Positions 7,662 to 17,998 of a stretch of DNA of 64,000 nt are shown here, one piece after another. The notes under the pieces are model-generated. The model searched no databases. It saw only the letters and a list, made by a program, of their open reading frames with translations, and had not been told where the DNA came from. Source of the stretch: an uncultured Bacteroidales bacterium (GTDB lineage: Bacteria; Bacteroidota; Bacteroidia; Bacteroidales; UBA932); contig CALUTY010000004.1 of NCBI GenBank assembly GCA_944323825.1, forward strand, positions 1 to 64,000. Direction: 5' to 3'. The translations under genes were made by a program, and so were the position numbers. Position 1 is the stretch's first letter. Each line of letters starts with the position of its first letter.

Positions 7662-9935
7662 ATGAGCAAAAAAGCTGTACTCATTTGCATTTCGGCAATA
7701 GTTGTCCTGCTTGCAGTGGTGGCTGCAGCCGTTTCTGTACTTTATTCCGGAGTGGAGACCGGCAGGGACAGCGGCCTCAATGATCCGAGATACAGTCTTT
7801 TTCATGCAGTTCCGTCCGATGCTGTGGCGGTCCTGAGGTTTTCTGATGTGGAGAAGATGACGGCCATGCTTGCGGATACGGCTTCGGCTGCTTCATACCT
7901 TGTCCCGTCATCAGAGACATCATTTTCCCGTTTTCTGACGAGGCTTTCTGCTCTTTCTTCCGGGAGAAGCCTTCCGTTGGCTTCTTCTGCCGCCGTCCTT
8001 TCTCTGCATTACAACGGTTCTCTGATACCGCTTGTCATTGCGGATGCCGGCAGGGCGGGGCAGGGCATATCTGAGGAGGCGGCTGCCTTGGCGGCTGAGG
8101 CAGATTCAGCCGGACTTTATTCATCCTATACGGATTGCGGGGAGTTTGAGGATGTAGATTCAAGGCTCGCAAGGAAGAGCATTCTGCTCATATCTCCTTC
8201 TGATGCCCTTGTAAAGTCTGCACAGAGGCATCTTTCCAGAAACATATCCGTGATTGACTCTGACGGGTTTTCTCTGTCGGCATCAGATGCCGCCGGAGAA
8301 GATCTGCTTTTCATTTCAGGAAGGAACATGAAGAAACTTTTTGACGGGATGTTTACGGGAAAATACCGTCGGCATGCGGATTTTTTCAGCCGGATGTCCG
8401 AATGGAATGCATTTTCAGTCACATTTTCCGGAAGCAGCCATGTCGGCCTTGCCGGCAATGCTTCATTTTCTGAAGATGCCGCTGATTTCATGAAAATATT
8501 TTCTTCAGTGCAGCCCGGCACCTCTTCAGTTTCATCGATGCTCCCTTCGTATGCTTTTTTTGCCGCATCATTGCCTTTCGGGGATGTAAGTGCATATATA
8601 GATGCTTATCAGCAGTTTGCAGATACAGGCAATGGGGCGGTGAAACTTTTGTCTGCCCGGAAGGAGCTTGCCAGGCGCAGCGGCGTGTCCCCTGTGGAGT
8701 GGGCTTCCGCCCTGTCCATACAGGAGGCCGGTGTCGTTGCTTTCTATGCCGGCAAGAATCTGGAACAGGTCGTGCTGCTGAAAGTCGGGAAGGAGGATGT
8801 CCCTCTTATTTTCAAGGGTACTGATGTCACCGGACTCAAGGGATATGCGCCGAAGGTTCATTCTTATGCATATGCAGGTTTTGCCGCTTCCCTCTTCGGC
8901 CCTATGTTCAATGTGGGGGACGAGAGCTGTTTCACATATATGGACGGCTGGATAATTTCAGGCAGTGCTGTTGGAGTGGGCGAGTATGTTTCAGGCAGGG
9001 CTCTTGAGAATACATTGAAAGGATATATGGCTGATGCCGGGCTTGAAGACAGGCTTTCTGCTGCCAACCGGTGTTTTGTTTCCTATTTTTCTCTGTCGGA
9101 GAATCCTGAGGCACTTGGAGGCATATTCAGCAAAAGATATGCAGAGTCCATGGCCCGTTCATTGGAGGGGATCACTTACGAGCCCGTCACAATGTCGGTC
9201 GGGAAGGAGAAGTCTTCTCTGGAAATATGTCTGGACCTCGACCGTGTCACGGTGAGAAAGAGTAAACCTCCTGTTTTTGAACGCGATACGGTGATTGTCG
9301 TTTCACGCGGCCCGTTCAGGGTGAAGAACTCAGGCACCGGCAGGATGAATCTTTTCTACCAGCAGGACAACATGTACCTGTGTCTGCAGGAGGAAAACGG
9401 CAAGGGCATCTGGGCGGCACCGTTCAGCTCCCCGATAGCCGGACGTGCAGGCACAATCGACTATTTTGCCAACGGGAAGCTTCAGATACTGTTCGCATCG
9501 GGCTCGAAGCTGCATCTGATAGACAGGCTCGGCCGCTTTGTTTCACCTTTCCCGATAGACCTCGGCAAGAACATATTGCTCGGTCCGGACATATATGACT
9601 TCAACGGCAGCAGGAGGTACAATGTGATGGTCCTCCATGATGACAATACGATAGACATGTATAATCTTCAGGGCCGCAAGCCTCTGCAGTGGAAGGGCAT
9701 CACGGCTCAGGAGACGATAAAAGGCCTGCCGGAGGCACTGAAAACCGGAGGCCGGACCTATTGGGTGGTCAGGACATCGATGCAGACCCTCATATATCCG
9801 TTCTATGGCGGTGAGCCTTTGACAAAAGGGACCGGGGACAGGATGATAAGGCCGGACAGCAAGGTGGTTCCGGTTTCAGGCAATACGGTCAAGGCTGTAT
9901 GCTATGACGGAAAGGAGCATGATTTCAGATTGTGA
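7662..9935 (+). CDS. Membrane-anchored protein of unknown function (DUF3352-like N-terminal part)
   Basis: 757 residues from the ATG behind AAAGGAGG; the open frame reaches 7596 but crosses the -7 box. One N-terminal membrane helix (about residues 5-28, VLICISAIVVLLAVVAAAV) suggests a periplasm-facing anchor. The next 500 residues resemble DUF3352-type proteins (HAVPSDAVAVLRFSDVEKM at the start). The last 200 residues have repeated beta-strand pairs with GKLQILFASGSKLHLIDRLG and NTIDMYNLQGR that look like a WD/PQQ-type propeller fragment. No catalytic motif is seen. I do not recognise a specific function. It stands alone between ridA and the acyl-CoA synthetase operon. Confidence 0.7.
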   Translation: MSKKAVLICISAIVVLLAVVAAAVSVLYSGVETGRDSGLNDPRYSLFHAVPSDAVAVLRFSDVEKMTAMLADTASAASYLVPSSETSFSRFLTRLSALSSGRSLPLASSAAVLSLHYNGSLIPLVIADAGRAGQGISEEAAALAAEADSAGLYSSYTDCGEFEDVDSRLARKSILLISPSDALVKSAQRHLSRNISVIDSDGFSLSASDAAGEDLLFISGRNMKKLFDGMFTGKYRRHADFFSRMSEWNAFSVTFSGSSHVGLAGNASFSEDAADFMKIFSSVQPGTSSVSSMLPSYAFFAASLPFGDVSAYIDAYQQFADTGNGAVKLLSARKELARRSGVSPVEWASALSIQEAGVVAFYAGKNLEQVVLLKVGKEDVPLIFKGTDVTGLKGYAPKVHSYAYAGFAASLFGPMFNVGDESCFTYMDGWIISGSAVGVGEYVSGRALENTLKGYMADAGLEDRLSAANRCFVSYFSLSENPEALGGIFSKRYAESMARSLEGITYEPVTMSVGKEKSSLEICLDLDRVTVRKSKPPVFERDTVIVVSRGPFRVKNSGTGRMNLFYQQDNMYLCLQEENGKGIWAAPFSSPIAGRAGTIDYFANGKLQILFASGSKLHLIDRLGRFVSPFPIDLGKNILLGPDIYDFNGSRRYNVMVLHDDNTIDMYNLQGRKPLQWKGITAQETIKGLPEALKTGGRTYWVVRTSMQTLIYPFYGGEPLTKGTGDRMIRPDSKVVPVSGNTVKAVCYDGKEHDFRL

Positions 9936-9998
9936 ACAAGCTGATTCCGGCTTGGCCGGACCAGGGATGAATTGAGATTTTTAACTTGAATATATTTT

Positions 9999-11660
9999 AT
10001 GGAATTTCAGTCAGTCAATAAGCTTTACGAGCAGAGTTTCAGGGAAAACTGGGACAGGCCGGCCCTGTCCAATTATCAGGGCGTTACCCTGCATTACCGT
10101 GATGTGGCAAGGCGGATAGCCAAGATGCACATAATGTATGAGAAATGCGGACTGGTAAGAGGCGACAAGGTGGCCATATGCTCCCGAAACCAGGCCAACT
10201 GGGGCGTGGCTTTCATATCGGCCCTCACATACGGTGCAGTGCCTGTGCCTATCCTCCACGAGTTCAAGGCCGGGAATGTGCACCACCTCGTGAACCATTC
10301 GGAGGCAAAGATCCTGTTTGTGGATGATGTAGTGTGGGAGGGGCTGAGCGAGAATGAGATGCCGAATCTCCAGGTTGTGGTGCAGATAAACACTTTCCAT
10401 CTCCTCTTTGCCAAGACAAAGCTGATAACAGAGGTGAGGGAGCATCTCAATGAGCTTTTCGGAAAGAAATATCCGATGAACTTCACTCCTGAGAGCATCG
10501 ATTACTATGAGGACAAGCCGGACGAGCTCGCCCTCATCAACTATACTTCCGGCACTTCCGGCTTTTCAAAGGGTGTGATGATACCTTACAGGGCATTGTG
10601 GTCCAACATCTTTTTCGCCAGGAAGGTTCTTCCGATGCTCAATTCCACTTCAAATGTGGTGGCAATGCTGCCTTCGGCACACATGTACGGGATGATGTTC
10701 GAGGTGCTTTTCGAACTGAGCATAGGTGCACATGTGCATTTCCTGACAAGGGTTCCGAGTCCGAAGATCATCATGCAGGCCCTTTCGGAAGTCAAGCCGA
10801 ACATTGTGATAGCCGTGCCGCTCATCATTGAAAAGGTCTACAAGAGCAAGCTGAAGCCTGTACTGGAGAAGAACGGCATCAAGTTCCTGATGAAACTTCC
10901 TGTCCTCGACCATGTGATAATGAAGAAGATAAGGACCGAGCTCGTGAATGCCTTCGGCGGGCAGTTCGAGGAGGTCATCATCGGCGGGGCCGCCTTCAAC
11001 AAGGAGGTGGAGGCATTTTTCAAGAAGATAGGCTTCCCGTTCACGGTCGGCTACGGCATGACGGAATGTGCCCCTATCATATCTTACGATGACTGGAAGA
11101 CGATACCTCTCTATTCCTGCGGAAAGGTTGCTCCGAATATGGAAATACGCATAGATTCCGAGGATTCTGAGAATGTGCCTGGAGAGGTGCTTGTGAAGGG
11201 CATGAATGTCTTCCTCGGATATTACAAGAATGAGGAGGCGACAGAGGCCGCATTCACGAAGGACGGCTGGTTCAGGACCGGTGACATGGGAGTCATGGAC
11301 AAGGACGGGTACCTGTATCTCAAGGGCCGCTCAAAGTGCATGATCCTCGGGCCGTCAGGACAGAACATCTATCCGGAAGAGATAGAATCCGTGCTCAACA
11401 ATATGCCGTATGTGGTGGATTCGCTTGTCATAGAGGACAAGGGTGCCCTTACTGCATTGATCTATCCTGATTTCCATCAGGGAGAGCTGGACGGCATGTC
11501 TGACGAGGCCTTGAAGAAGCATCTTGAGGCATCTCTTGCAGAGGCCAACCAGGAGCTTCCGAACTACGCAAGGATCAAGACCATCGAGATACTGCCTGAG
11601 GACTTTGAACGTACTCCTAAGCGCAGCATCAAGAGATACCTTTACCAGAGGAATTCATAA
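9999..11660 (+). CDS. AMP-binding acyl-CoA synthetase (long-chain fatty acid-CoA ligase type)
   Basis: 553 residues, adenylate-forming enzyme. Core motifs in order: YTSGTSGFSKGV (A3 phosphate loop, about residue 180), GYGMTECAP (A5), TGDMGVMDKDGYLYLKGR (A7/A8), and the C-terminal catalytic lysine in TPKRSIKRYL (A10). It activates carboxylic acids to acyl-AMP and then acyl-CoA in fatty acid uptake or lipid recycling; chain-length preference cannot be read. Its stop overlaps the start of the deaminase gene by one base (TAATG), so translation is coupled. Confidence 0.9.
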   Translation: MEFQSVNKLYEQSFRENWDRPALSNYQGVTLHYRDVARRIAKMHIMYEKCGLVRGDKVAICSRNQANWGVAFISALTYGAVPVPILHEFKAGNVHHLVNHSEAKILFVDDVVWEGLSENEMPNLQVVVQINTFHLLFAKTKLITEVREHLNELFGKKYPMNFTPESIDYYEDKPDELALINYTSGTSGFSKGVMIPYRALWSNIFFARKVLPMLNSTSNVVAMLPSAHMYGMMFEVLFELSIGAHVHFLTRVPSPKIIMQALSEVKPNIVIAVPLIIEKVYKSKLKPVLEKNGIKFLMKLPVLDHVIMKKIRTELVNAFGGQFEEVIIGGAAFNKEVEAFFKKIGFPFTVGYGMTECAPIISYDDWKTIPLYSCGKVAPNMEIRIDSEDSENVPGEVLVKGMNVFLGYYKNEEATEAAFTKDGWFRTGDMGVMDKDGYLYLKGRSKCMILGPSGQNIYPEEIESVLNNMPYVVDSLVIEDKGALTALIYPDFHQGELDGMSDEALKKHLEASLAEANQELPNYARIKTIEILPEDFERTPKRSIKRYLYQRNS

Positions 11661-12064
11661 TGGAGAAATTCGACCACAGCTATCTTGAAATGGCTTCTGT
11701 ATGGGCCAGAAATTCATACTGCAAGCGCAGGAAGGTAGGCGCCATCATAGTCAAGGACAACATGATCATTTCCGACGGCTACAACGGCACCCCTTCCGGG
11801 TTTGAAAATATATGCGAGGACGAGAACGGGGTGACAAAGCCGTATGTCCTCCATGCGGAGGCAAATGCCATCACAAAGGTCGCGAAGTCCGGGAACAGCA
11901 GTCTCGGGGCAACATTGTATGTGACGGCGGCCCCATGTCTTGAATGTTCAAAACTGATCATTCAGGCGGGGATAAAGAGGGTTGTGTACAGGGACGAGTA
12001 CCGGCTTACGGACGGAGTGGACCTTCTGAAGGCGGCAGGGATAGAAGTTGAAAAAGTTGACTGA
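11660..12064 (+). CDS. Deoxycytidylate (dCMP) deaminase / ComEB family
   Basis: 134 residues. Zinc-dependent cytidine/deoxycytidylate deaminase motifs: HAE at 65-67 and PCLEC with zinc ligands Cys93 and Cys96; the substrate-side motif DGYNGTPSGFENICED is typical of the dCMP deaminase/ComEB group. The likely reaction is dCMP to dUMP, feeding thymidylate synthesis. It starts inside the stop codon of the upstream synthetase and is followed within 10 nt by the S41 protease. Confidence 0.92.
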   Translation: MEKFDHSYLEMASVWARNSYCKRRKVGAIIVKDNMIISDGYNGTPSGFENICEDENGVTKPYVLHAEANAITKVAKSGNSSLGATLYVTAAPCLECSKLIIQAGIKRVVYRDEYRLTDGVDLLKAAGIEVEKVD

Positions 12065-12070
12065 CAGGTG

Positions 12071-13660
12071 ATGAAAAAGGAGAATCTTCTCATTGCATTG
12101 TTCGGGGTCATCATCGGTGTCCTCATATCAATGACAGCATACAGGGCTCTGGAGCGGAAGCGGATGTTCGACGGTGACTATAACCGTTGGAGAAAACTCA
12201 ATCTCATACTGGAACAGGTCCAGGAAAATTATGTGGATACCATAGACATGGAGAAGATGACGGATGCAGCCGTGGTTGCAGCCCTTTCGGAGCTTGACCC
12301 GCATTCCGTATATCTTCCTCCTGTGGATCTGGAGGCATCCGAAACTGAGCTTGCGGGCAATTTTGACGGCATCGGCATACAATTCAATGTGCCCAATGAT
12401 ACAGCCATAGTCCTGAATGTGATTCCCGGAGGGCCGTCAGAGAAGGCCGGACTTCTGCAGGGTGACAGGATCATCAAGGTGGACGAAAGGGTAATTGCCG
12501 GAAGCAAGACTCCGCAGGACACTATGGTGGGGCTGATGAAGGGACCTTCCGGCACCAAGGTCAAGATCACAGTAAACAGGGACGGCACTTCCATACCGTT
12601 CGAGATTACCCGTGGCAAGATACCTGTGCACTGCGTTGATGCAGCATTCATGGTGAATGACACCACCGGGTATATCAGACTTTCCAAATTCACAAGGACC
12701 ACTTTCAAGGAATTTTCCGAGGCCAGGGACAAGCTTCTGTCCCAGGGAATGAAACGGCTTGTATTCGACCTCAGGGGCAATACAGGCGGATACTTTGACC
12801 AGGCATTGCTGCTGTGCAATGAATTCCTTGAAAAGGGGGCTCCTGTGGTATATATGGAGGGGCTTCACAGGAAGCGCCAGGACTTCAATGCGGACGGCAA
12901 AGGCATGCTCAAGGACATAGAGGTGTCAGTCCTGACGGATGAGTCCACGGCATCTTCAAGCGAGATTTTCTCCGGGGCCATCCAGGACAATGACAGGGGA
13001 GTGATAGTGGGCAGGCGCACCTTCGGGAAAGGGCTTGTGCAGGAGCCGATCAATTTCACTGACGGTTCCGGGATAAGGCTTACTGTGGCGAGGTTCTATA
13101 CTCCTTCAGGCAGATGCATCCAGAAGCCGTATTCGGATGATTATGCGTACGACATATACGAAAGATATGTGCATGGGGAGTTTACTGATGCGGACAGCAT
13201 GAAGGTGGACAAGAGCATTGAATACCGTACTGCAGGCGGCAGGATAGTCTATGGCGGAGGCGGCATCATTCCTGACCTTTTCGTTCCGATGGATACTACG
13301 AAGGCCACTGATTTCTTTATAAAATGCAACAGGAAGGCGACTCAGATGCGTTTTGCTTCGGCAATGTTTGACCGCTATAAGGGCAGCCTTGCTCCGATTG
13401 ATGATTTCGGGAAACTCAAGACCTATCTTGACTCCCTGGACCTCGGCCGTCTTTTCCTTGAGTATGCAAGGGATGTGGACGGGATCGTGCCGAAAAAAGG
13501 GGAATGGGAAAAGACTGAAAGCTATCTGCTCCCGCAGCTCTATGCCCTTGTGGGAAGATATTCACGGCTTGATGACGAAGCCTTCTACAGATTTTATATA
13601 GAGATAGACGAAACCATAAAGGCAGCTCTCAATGCCCCTTCTTCCGTCAGTCTTGATTAA
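12071..13660 (+). CDS. S41 family C-terminal processing peptidase
   Basis: 529 residues. N-terminal membrane helix or signal anchor (residues about 5-25), a helical region, a PDZ domain (about 90-185, with GIGIQFNV and GPSEKAGLLQGDRI), then the S41 protease core. The catalytic Ser is in TASSSEIFSGA (about residue 296) and Lys in RRTFGKGLVQ (about 319). The protein acts in the envelope on proteins with unstructured C-termini. Start ATG 12071 is preferred over the GTG at 12068. It is the third gene of the operon and ends before a shared bidirectional terminator. Confidence 0.93.
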   Translation: MKKENLLIALFGVIIGVLISMTAYRALERKRMFDGDYNRWRKLNLILEQVQENYVDTIDMEKMTDAAVVAALSELDPHSVYLPPVDLEASETELAGNFDGIGIQFNVPNDTAIVLNVIPGGPSEKAGLLQGDRIIKVDERVIAGSKTPQDTMVGLMKGPSGTKVKITVNRDGTSIPFEITRGKIPVHCVDAAFMVNDTTGYIRLSKFTRTTFKEFSEARDKLLSQGMKRLVFDLRGNTGGYFDQALLLCNEFLEKGAPVVYMEGLHRKRQDFNADGKGMLKDIEVSVLTDESTASSSEIFSGAIQDNDRGVIVGRRTFGKGLVQEPINFTDGSGIRLTVARFYTPSGRCIQKPYSDDYAYDIYERYVHGEFTDADSMKVDKSIEYRTAGGRIVYGGGGIIPDLFVPMDTTKATDFFIKCNRKATQMRFASAMFDRYKGSLAPIDDFGKLKTYLDSLDLGRLFLEYARDVDGIVPKKGEWEKTESYLLPQLYALVGRYSRLDDEAFYRFYIEIDETIKAALNAPSSVSLD

Positions 13661-13686
13661 GATTGAATTGAATATAGGTCTGAAAC

Positions 13687-13724
13687 AAAATGCCTGTACG
13701 GAGGATTTCCGGACAGGCATTTTT
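13687..13724. terminator. Shared terminator between S41 protease and TonB-like gene
   Basis: Arms TGCCTGT (13691-13697) and ACAGGCA (13713-13719) with inner CGGA/TCCG pairing; T-run to the right and A-run to the left. It serves both convergent genes. Confidence 0.85.
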
Positions 13725-14637
13725 ACTGTGCCACGAATCTGTATACGATTTCCCCGACTTGGTTATGCGGGGCGGTAGGGGATGCCGAGAATCTCGAAAG
13801 CCTTGCCGCACGGACGGCGAAATTCCTCAGGCATTCATCTCCGGAGGATACATCGTCCATGACTTTGGCATTTACCACACGCCCGGAATTGTCCACTGTG
13901 ATGATGACAGTGACTTCTCCGCCTCCGATACATCTGTAGGCCGGAATCTTGAGCGTACTTGCCTTGCGCCCGTCAAGGGTGTAGGATACTACAGACGGTC
14001 CTTTGTATACAGGTTTTTCCGCGTTTTCCGCCTGCTTCTGCACTGCACTCAGGTCCACGGTTTCGTTGCGCATATCTTCCTGTGCAAGATCTTGTCTGTA
14101 TCCGTTTTTCAGCTCTTCCTGAAGCCTTGCCGCATCTGCATACAGCTTTTCTGCATCGGTGTTCCGGTCGTCTTTCAATGTTGAAGCGGAGGCATCCACT
14201 GCAATGTTGCGGATTTTCTGCTCCGGGGGAAGCTGGATATCTCCTCCTTCAAGCAGCCTGTCGAGCCTTTCGCTTATTTTTTCTTTGAACGCTTCCTCTT
14301 CGGCAAGTCTTTCCTCGTTTTCCTGCCGTGAGAAGTCGATGAGGTAGGAGGAATCACCCCTTATGGCGGAACTGAGAGTCCCTCCGAGCATTATAATGAG
14401 CACCACCAGATGGAATATCACTGTGATGTAAAGTCCTGCCTTGTCCTCCTTATGCATTCCGAGGACCTTCCCGATTTTGTCTGCAGCCACGGATATCTTT
14501 CTGCCTGCCCTGGAAAGCTCTTGCCATATCCTGCTTGCCGCCACGGTTTTCATGGCGGCAGACAGGGAATTCCGTAGCCGGAATACCGTCCTTTTCAGGG
14601 AATTCAGTATTGCGGATATGTCCGGTGACTTTTTCAA
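13723..14637 (-). CDS. TonB-like energy transducer
   Basis: 304 residues. A basic N-terminal cytoplasmic stretch of about 65 residues precedes one membrane helix (about 69-90, GLYITVIFHLVVLIIMLGG), a charged coiled-coil-like periplasmic linker (90-210), and a C-terminal TonB domain (GGEVTVIITVDNSGRVVNAKVMDD, RAARLSRFSA). It would connect an ExbB/ExbD motor to outer-membrane receptors. The N-terminal cytoplasmic extension is longer than in classical TonB. It is separated from the ExbB/ExbD operon at 18.1-20.4 kb by udk, asnS and a phosphatase. Confidence 0.8.
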   Translation of the reverse strand: MKKSPDISAILNSLKRTVFRLRNSLSAAMKTVAASRIWQELSRAGRKISVAADKIGKVLGMHKEDKAGLYITVIFHLVVLIIMLGGTLSSAIRGDSSYLIDFSRQENEERLAEEEAFKEKISERLDRLLEGGDIQLPPEQKIRNIAVDASASTLKDDRNTDAEKLYADAARLQEELKNGYRQDLAQEDMRNETVDLSAVQKQAENAEKPVYKGPSVVSYTLDGRKASTLKIPAYRCIGGGEVTVIITVDNSGRVVNAKVMDDVSSGDECLRNFAVRAARLSRFSASPTAPHNQVGEIVYRFVAQ

Positions 14638-14657
14638 ATGCTTTTAAGACGAGTCAG

Positions 14658-15275
14658 TTATTTTTTCTGCTGCATGGCCTTTTCTATGGTGGCGGCGATT
14701 ACTTCTATGGCCACCTTGTTGTGCCCGCCCTGCGGAATGATGATGTCAGCGTATCTCTTGCTCGGTTCGATGAACTGCAGGTACATCGGTTTTACGATCC
14801 GGCAGTATCTTTCGATGACGGCGGCCATGTCACGCCCCCTTTCCTTGATGTCCCTGGTCATTACCCGCATCAGCCTGTCGTCGTCATCGGCATCCACGAA
14901 AATCTTTATGTCCATCTGTTTGCGCAGTTCTGCGCAGGTGAAGATGAGGATGCCTTCGATTATGATGACTTCCGCAGGGGTGACGGTGATGGTCTCCGTC
15001 TTTGAGCGGGAGCAGGTGAGATAGGAATATACCGGCTGTTCGATGGTCTTTCCCTGCTTGAGCTGTTCGAGCTGGCTTGTCAGCAGTGGAAAGTCTATTG
15101 AATCCGGATGGTCAAAATTGACTTTCTGCCTTTCTTCCAGCGGAAGGTGGCTCGAGTCTTTGTAGTACGAGTCCTGCGGCAGGACCACGACCTTTTCTTT
15201 AAGCTGTTCCGTGAGGGCCTTGACCACCGTGGTCTTGCCGGATCCTGAGCCGCCGGCTATTCCTATCACCATCAT
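14658..15275 (-). CDS. udk: Uridine kinase
   Basis: 205 residues, standard Udk length. It phosphorylates uridine and cytidine to UMP/CMP (pyrimidine salvage). Walker A GGSGSGKTT at residues 8-16; the VLPQDSYYKD strand, the FDHPDSIDF uridine-binding motif and EGILIF are all present. Its start is 33 nt after the asnS stop and its stop is 20 nt before the TonB-like gene, so asnS-udk-tonB may be co-transcribed. Confidence 0.96.
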   Translation of the reverse strand: MMVIGIAGGSGSGKTTVVKALTEQLKEKVVVLPQDSYYKDSSHLPLEERQKVNFDHPDSIDFPLLTSQLEQLKQGKTIEQPVYSYLTCSRSKTETITVTPAEVIIIEGILIFTCAELRKQMDIKIFVDADDDDRLMRVMTRDIKERGRDMAAVIERYCRIVKPMYLQFIEPSKRYADIIIPQGGHNKVAIEVIAATIEKAMQQKK

Positions 15276-15308
15276 CTCGCTTCTGTCAGTTTAGTTGTGT
15301 TAAATTGA

Positions 15309-16703
15309 TCAATATTCGGCATTTTTTGGTGTCCTCGGGAACGGAATCACATCTCTGATGTTGCCCATGCCTGTGACAAAAAGCAGAAGTCTTTCGAAAC
15401 CGAGTCCGAATCCGCTGTGCGGAGCCGAGCCGAACCGTCTTGTGTCAAGGTACCATTCGAGGGTCTCTTTCTTCATGCCGAGTTCATTGATTCTAGCTTC
15501 AAGCTTTTCGAGTGATGACTCCCTCTCAGAGCCGCCTATGATCTCACCGATCTTCGGGAAGAGCACATCCATGCCGCGGACAGTCTTTCCGTCTTCGTTC
15601 TGTTTCATGTAAAAGGCCTTGATCTCCTTAGGGTAGTCAGTCATGATGACAGGCTTCTTGAAATGCTTCTCGACGAGGTATCTTTCATGTTCGCTCTGCA
15701 GGTCGACTCCCCATGATACAGGGAATTCAAACTTCTCCCCGGACTCTTCGAGTATCTTGATTCCTTCTGTATATGTCAGACGGACAAATTCTGTCTTCAC
15801 CACGCCTTCGAGCCTTGAAATGAGATCTTTGTCGAACATGTCGTTGAGGAACTTCAGGTCGTCCATGCAGTTTTCAAGAGCATATCTTACAAGATATTTG
15901 ATGAAATCTTCTGCAAGCTCCATATTGTCTTCGATTTCATAGAAGGCCATTTCCGGCTCTATCATCCAGAATTCCGCCAGATGGCGCGGGGTGTTGGAGT
16001 TCTCTGCCCTGAATGTAGGTCCGAAGGTATAGATTTCCCCGAGCGCCATCGCCCCGAGTTCCCCTTCAAGCTGTCCGCTCACTGTCAGGCTTGTCTGTTT
16101 GCCGAAGAAGTCCTGGCTGTAGTCGATGCTGCCGTCTTCCTTGCGCGGTGGGTTGTTGAGGTCGAGCGTGGTCACCTGGAACATTTCTCCTGCACCTTCG
16201 CAGTCAGATGCTGTGATGAGCGGGGTGTGCAGATATACGAAACCCTTGTCGTTGAAATATTTGTGGATTGCAAAGGCCATTGCGTGCCTTATGCGGAGCA
16301 CGGCACCGAATGTGTTTGTCCTTGGCCTGAGGTGTGCGATGCTTCTCAGAAATTCAAGTGTGTGCCCTTTTTTCTGCAGGGGATAGATTGCCGGGTCGGC
16401 TTCGCCGTATATTTCGATTTCCCTGGCCTGTATCTCTACTTTCTGTCCGCTTCCGAGTGATTCTGTCAGCTCTCCTGTCACGCGGATGCAGGCTCCGGTG
16501 GTAATCTTCTTGAGCATTTCCTCGTCAAATGAGGCCATGTCCACCACCACCTGTATATTGTTTATCGTAGAACCGTCATTAAGGGCTATGAAAGACACGT
16601 TCTTGTTGCCTCGTCTTGTCCTTACCCATCCCTTGGCTGTAACTTTCCTGCCCGGATCGCTCTGAAGCAGATCCTTGACCTTGGTCCTGTTGATTTTTTC
16701 CAT
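15309..16703 (-). CDS. asnS: Asparaginyl-tRNA synthetase
   Basis: 464 residues, normal for bacterial AsnRS. N-terminal OB-fold anticodon-binding domain (about 15-115, [25 protein letters not shown]), then the class II catalytic core with motif 2 ([26 protein letters not shown]) and motif 3 ([15 protein letters not shown]). It charges tRNA-Asn. Its presence implies direct Asn-tRNA synthesis. Confidence 0.97.
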   Translation of the reverse strand: MEKINRTKVKDLLQSDPGRKVTAKGWVRTRRGNKNVSFIALNDGSTINNIQVVVDMASFDEEMLKKITTGACIRVTGELTESLGSGQKVEIQAREIEIYGEADPAIYPLQKKGHTLEFLRSIAHLRPRTNTFGAVLRIRHAMAFAIHKYFNDKGFVYLHTPLITASDCEGAGEMFQVTTLDLNNPPRKEDGSIDYSQDFFGKQTSLTVSGQLEGELGAMALGEIYTFGPTFRAENSNTPRHLAEFWMIEPEMAFYEIEDNMELAEDFIKYLVRYALENCMDDLKFLNDMFDKDLISRLEGVVKTEFVRLTYTEGIKILEESGEKFEFPVSWGVDLQSEHERYLVEKHFKKPVIMTDYPKEIKAFYMKQNEDGKTVRGMDVLFPKIGEIIGGSERESSLEKLEARINELGMKKETLEWYLDTRRFGSAPHSGFGLGFERLLLFVTGMGNIRDVIPFPRTPKNAEY

Positions 16704-16745
16704 TGTTTCTATGTTTTTTATGTTTTATCTGGTATGTATGCGGGA

Positions 16746-17975
16746 TTATTCCCAGTTCAGGATAAATCCTTTTATATCGGTGTTGTCCAGTCTTCCGGAG
16801 AATCTTTCAGCCCCTTTGCCGACTGCATATACCGGAACCGGAGCCCCGGTATGGTTGTTTGTTGTCCAGCCGATGCCTGCGCCGTCGTTCAGTTTTCTGT
16901 TTTCTTCAGAGGAGGAAGGCTCACCGTCTGCCTTGTATGCGTCTGAAATTTCTTTCCAGTTGAGAGTGCTCGTGCCGTGGCTCCCGAGTGTTATTCCTCC
17001 TGTCTCATGGTCGGCAGTAACGACTATTAGGGTTTCGTCCGGATGTTTCTCATAGAATCTGTATGCTGTTTCGACGGCCTCGTTGAATCTGAGGACAGCA
17101 TCTATCATCGGCATTGTCATGTTGTCATGGGCTGCCCAGTCGATTTCCCCGCCTTCGCACATGATGAAGAAAGGTTGTCCGTCCCCGAGAAAATCCATGC
17201 CCATTTGGAGCATTTCGGCTAGCCTTGAATCATCTGCCTCCTCTCCGTTCACCTCATAGTTTTCAGGATTGCCTTTCCTGCCGCTCGGCTGGATGAATAC
17301 CAGATGTTCTGTGGAGTCCATCCTCTCTTCGAATTCATCTTTACCGAAACATACGGCATATCCTTTTTTCTCCAGCATTTCCGGTGTAGGTTCAGATGAG
17401 TTGTCCTTGCCGCTGTACTGCAGGAATCCGGAGCCTCCGAAGAAGTCGAACCCGCTTTCAGGAATCTCCATGCTGATGCTGTAGTAGTCCCCTCTGTCAA
17501 GGTTGTGGGCATAGAATGATGCAGGTGTCGCATGGTTTACCGGAACTGATGACATTATACCTATCTTGTATCCCTTGTCCTTGAAGTCGTACGCCATGCT
17601 TTTGAGCCTGTTGCCGTCGGGATCGATGCCGAGGTAGCCGTTGTTTGTCTTTGTCCCGCATGCTATGGCAGTACCTGAAGCTGAGGAACAGGTGATATGA
17701 TGGTCTGCCGAGTAGGTCGTGCAGCTTCCCAGAACGGGGAATTTCGTGAAACATAGTTCTTCGCCTCCAAGCTCCCCGCCTAGATAAGAAAGATATGATT
17801 CTGCCGCCGCCGCATGTGCTGCCCCCATTCCGTCACCGATGAATAGGAAGACATATTTTGCCGGCCCGTTCTCTTCTTTTGCGCTGTTTCCGCTGCATGA
17901 GTAGAGTGATGCCAGACATCCGGCGAGCATCACTGCCGCCGCAGCCATTTTCATGATGCTTTTTTTCATGGTCAT
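16746..17975 (-). CDS. Alkaline phosphatase, lipoprotein
   Basis: 409 residues. N-terminal lipoprotein signal with lipobox MLAGC (Cys20), so it is probably membrane-anchored in the periplasm or at the surface. Alkaline phosphatase fold: metal Asp48 in FIGDGMG, nucleophile Ser (about 98) in TCSSASGTA, GGEIDWAAHDN and the metal-binding VTADHETGG. It hydrolyses phosphate monoesters. A -7 box is present upstream at 17999-18006 and the ExbD terminator separates it from the Exb operon. Confidence 0.93.
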   Translation of the reverse strand: MTMKKSIMKMAAAAVMLAGCLASLYSCSGNSAKEENGPAKYVFLFIGDGMGAAHAAAAESYLSYLGGELGGEELCFTKFPVLGSCTTYSADHHITCSSASGTAIACGTKTNNGYLGIDPDGNRLKSMAYDFKDKGYKIGIMSSVPVNHATPASFYAHNLDRGDYYSISMEIPESGFDFFGGSGFLQYSGKDNSSEPTPEMLEKKGYAVCFGKDEFEERMDSTEHLVFIQPSGRKGNPENYEVNGEEADDSRLAEMLQMGMDFLGDGQPFFIMCEGGEIDWAAHDNMTMPMIDAVLRFNEAVETAYRFYEKHPDETLIVVTADHETGGITLGSHGTSTLNWKEISDAYKADGEPSSSEENRKLNDGAGIGWTTNNHTGAPVPVYAVGKGAERFSGRLDNTDIKGFILNWE

Positions 17976-17998
17976 TTCCGTCCGTTTTTTTTAACTCG

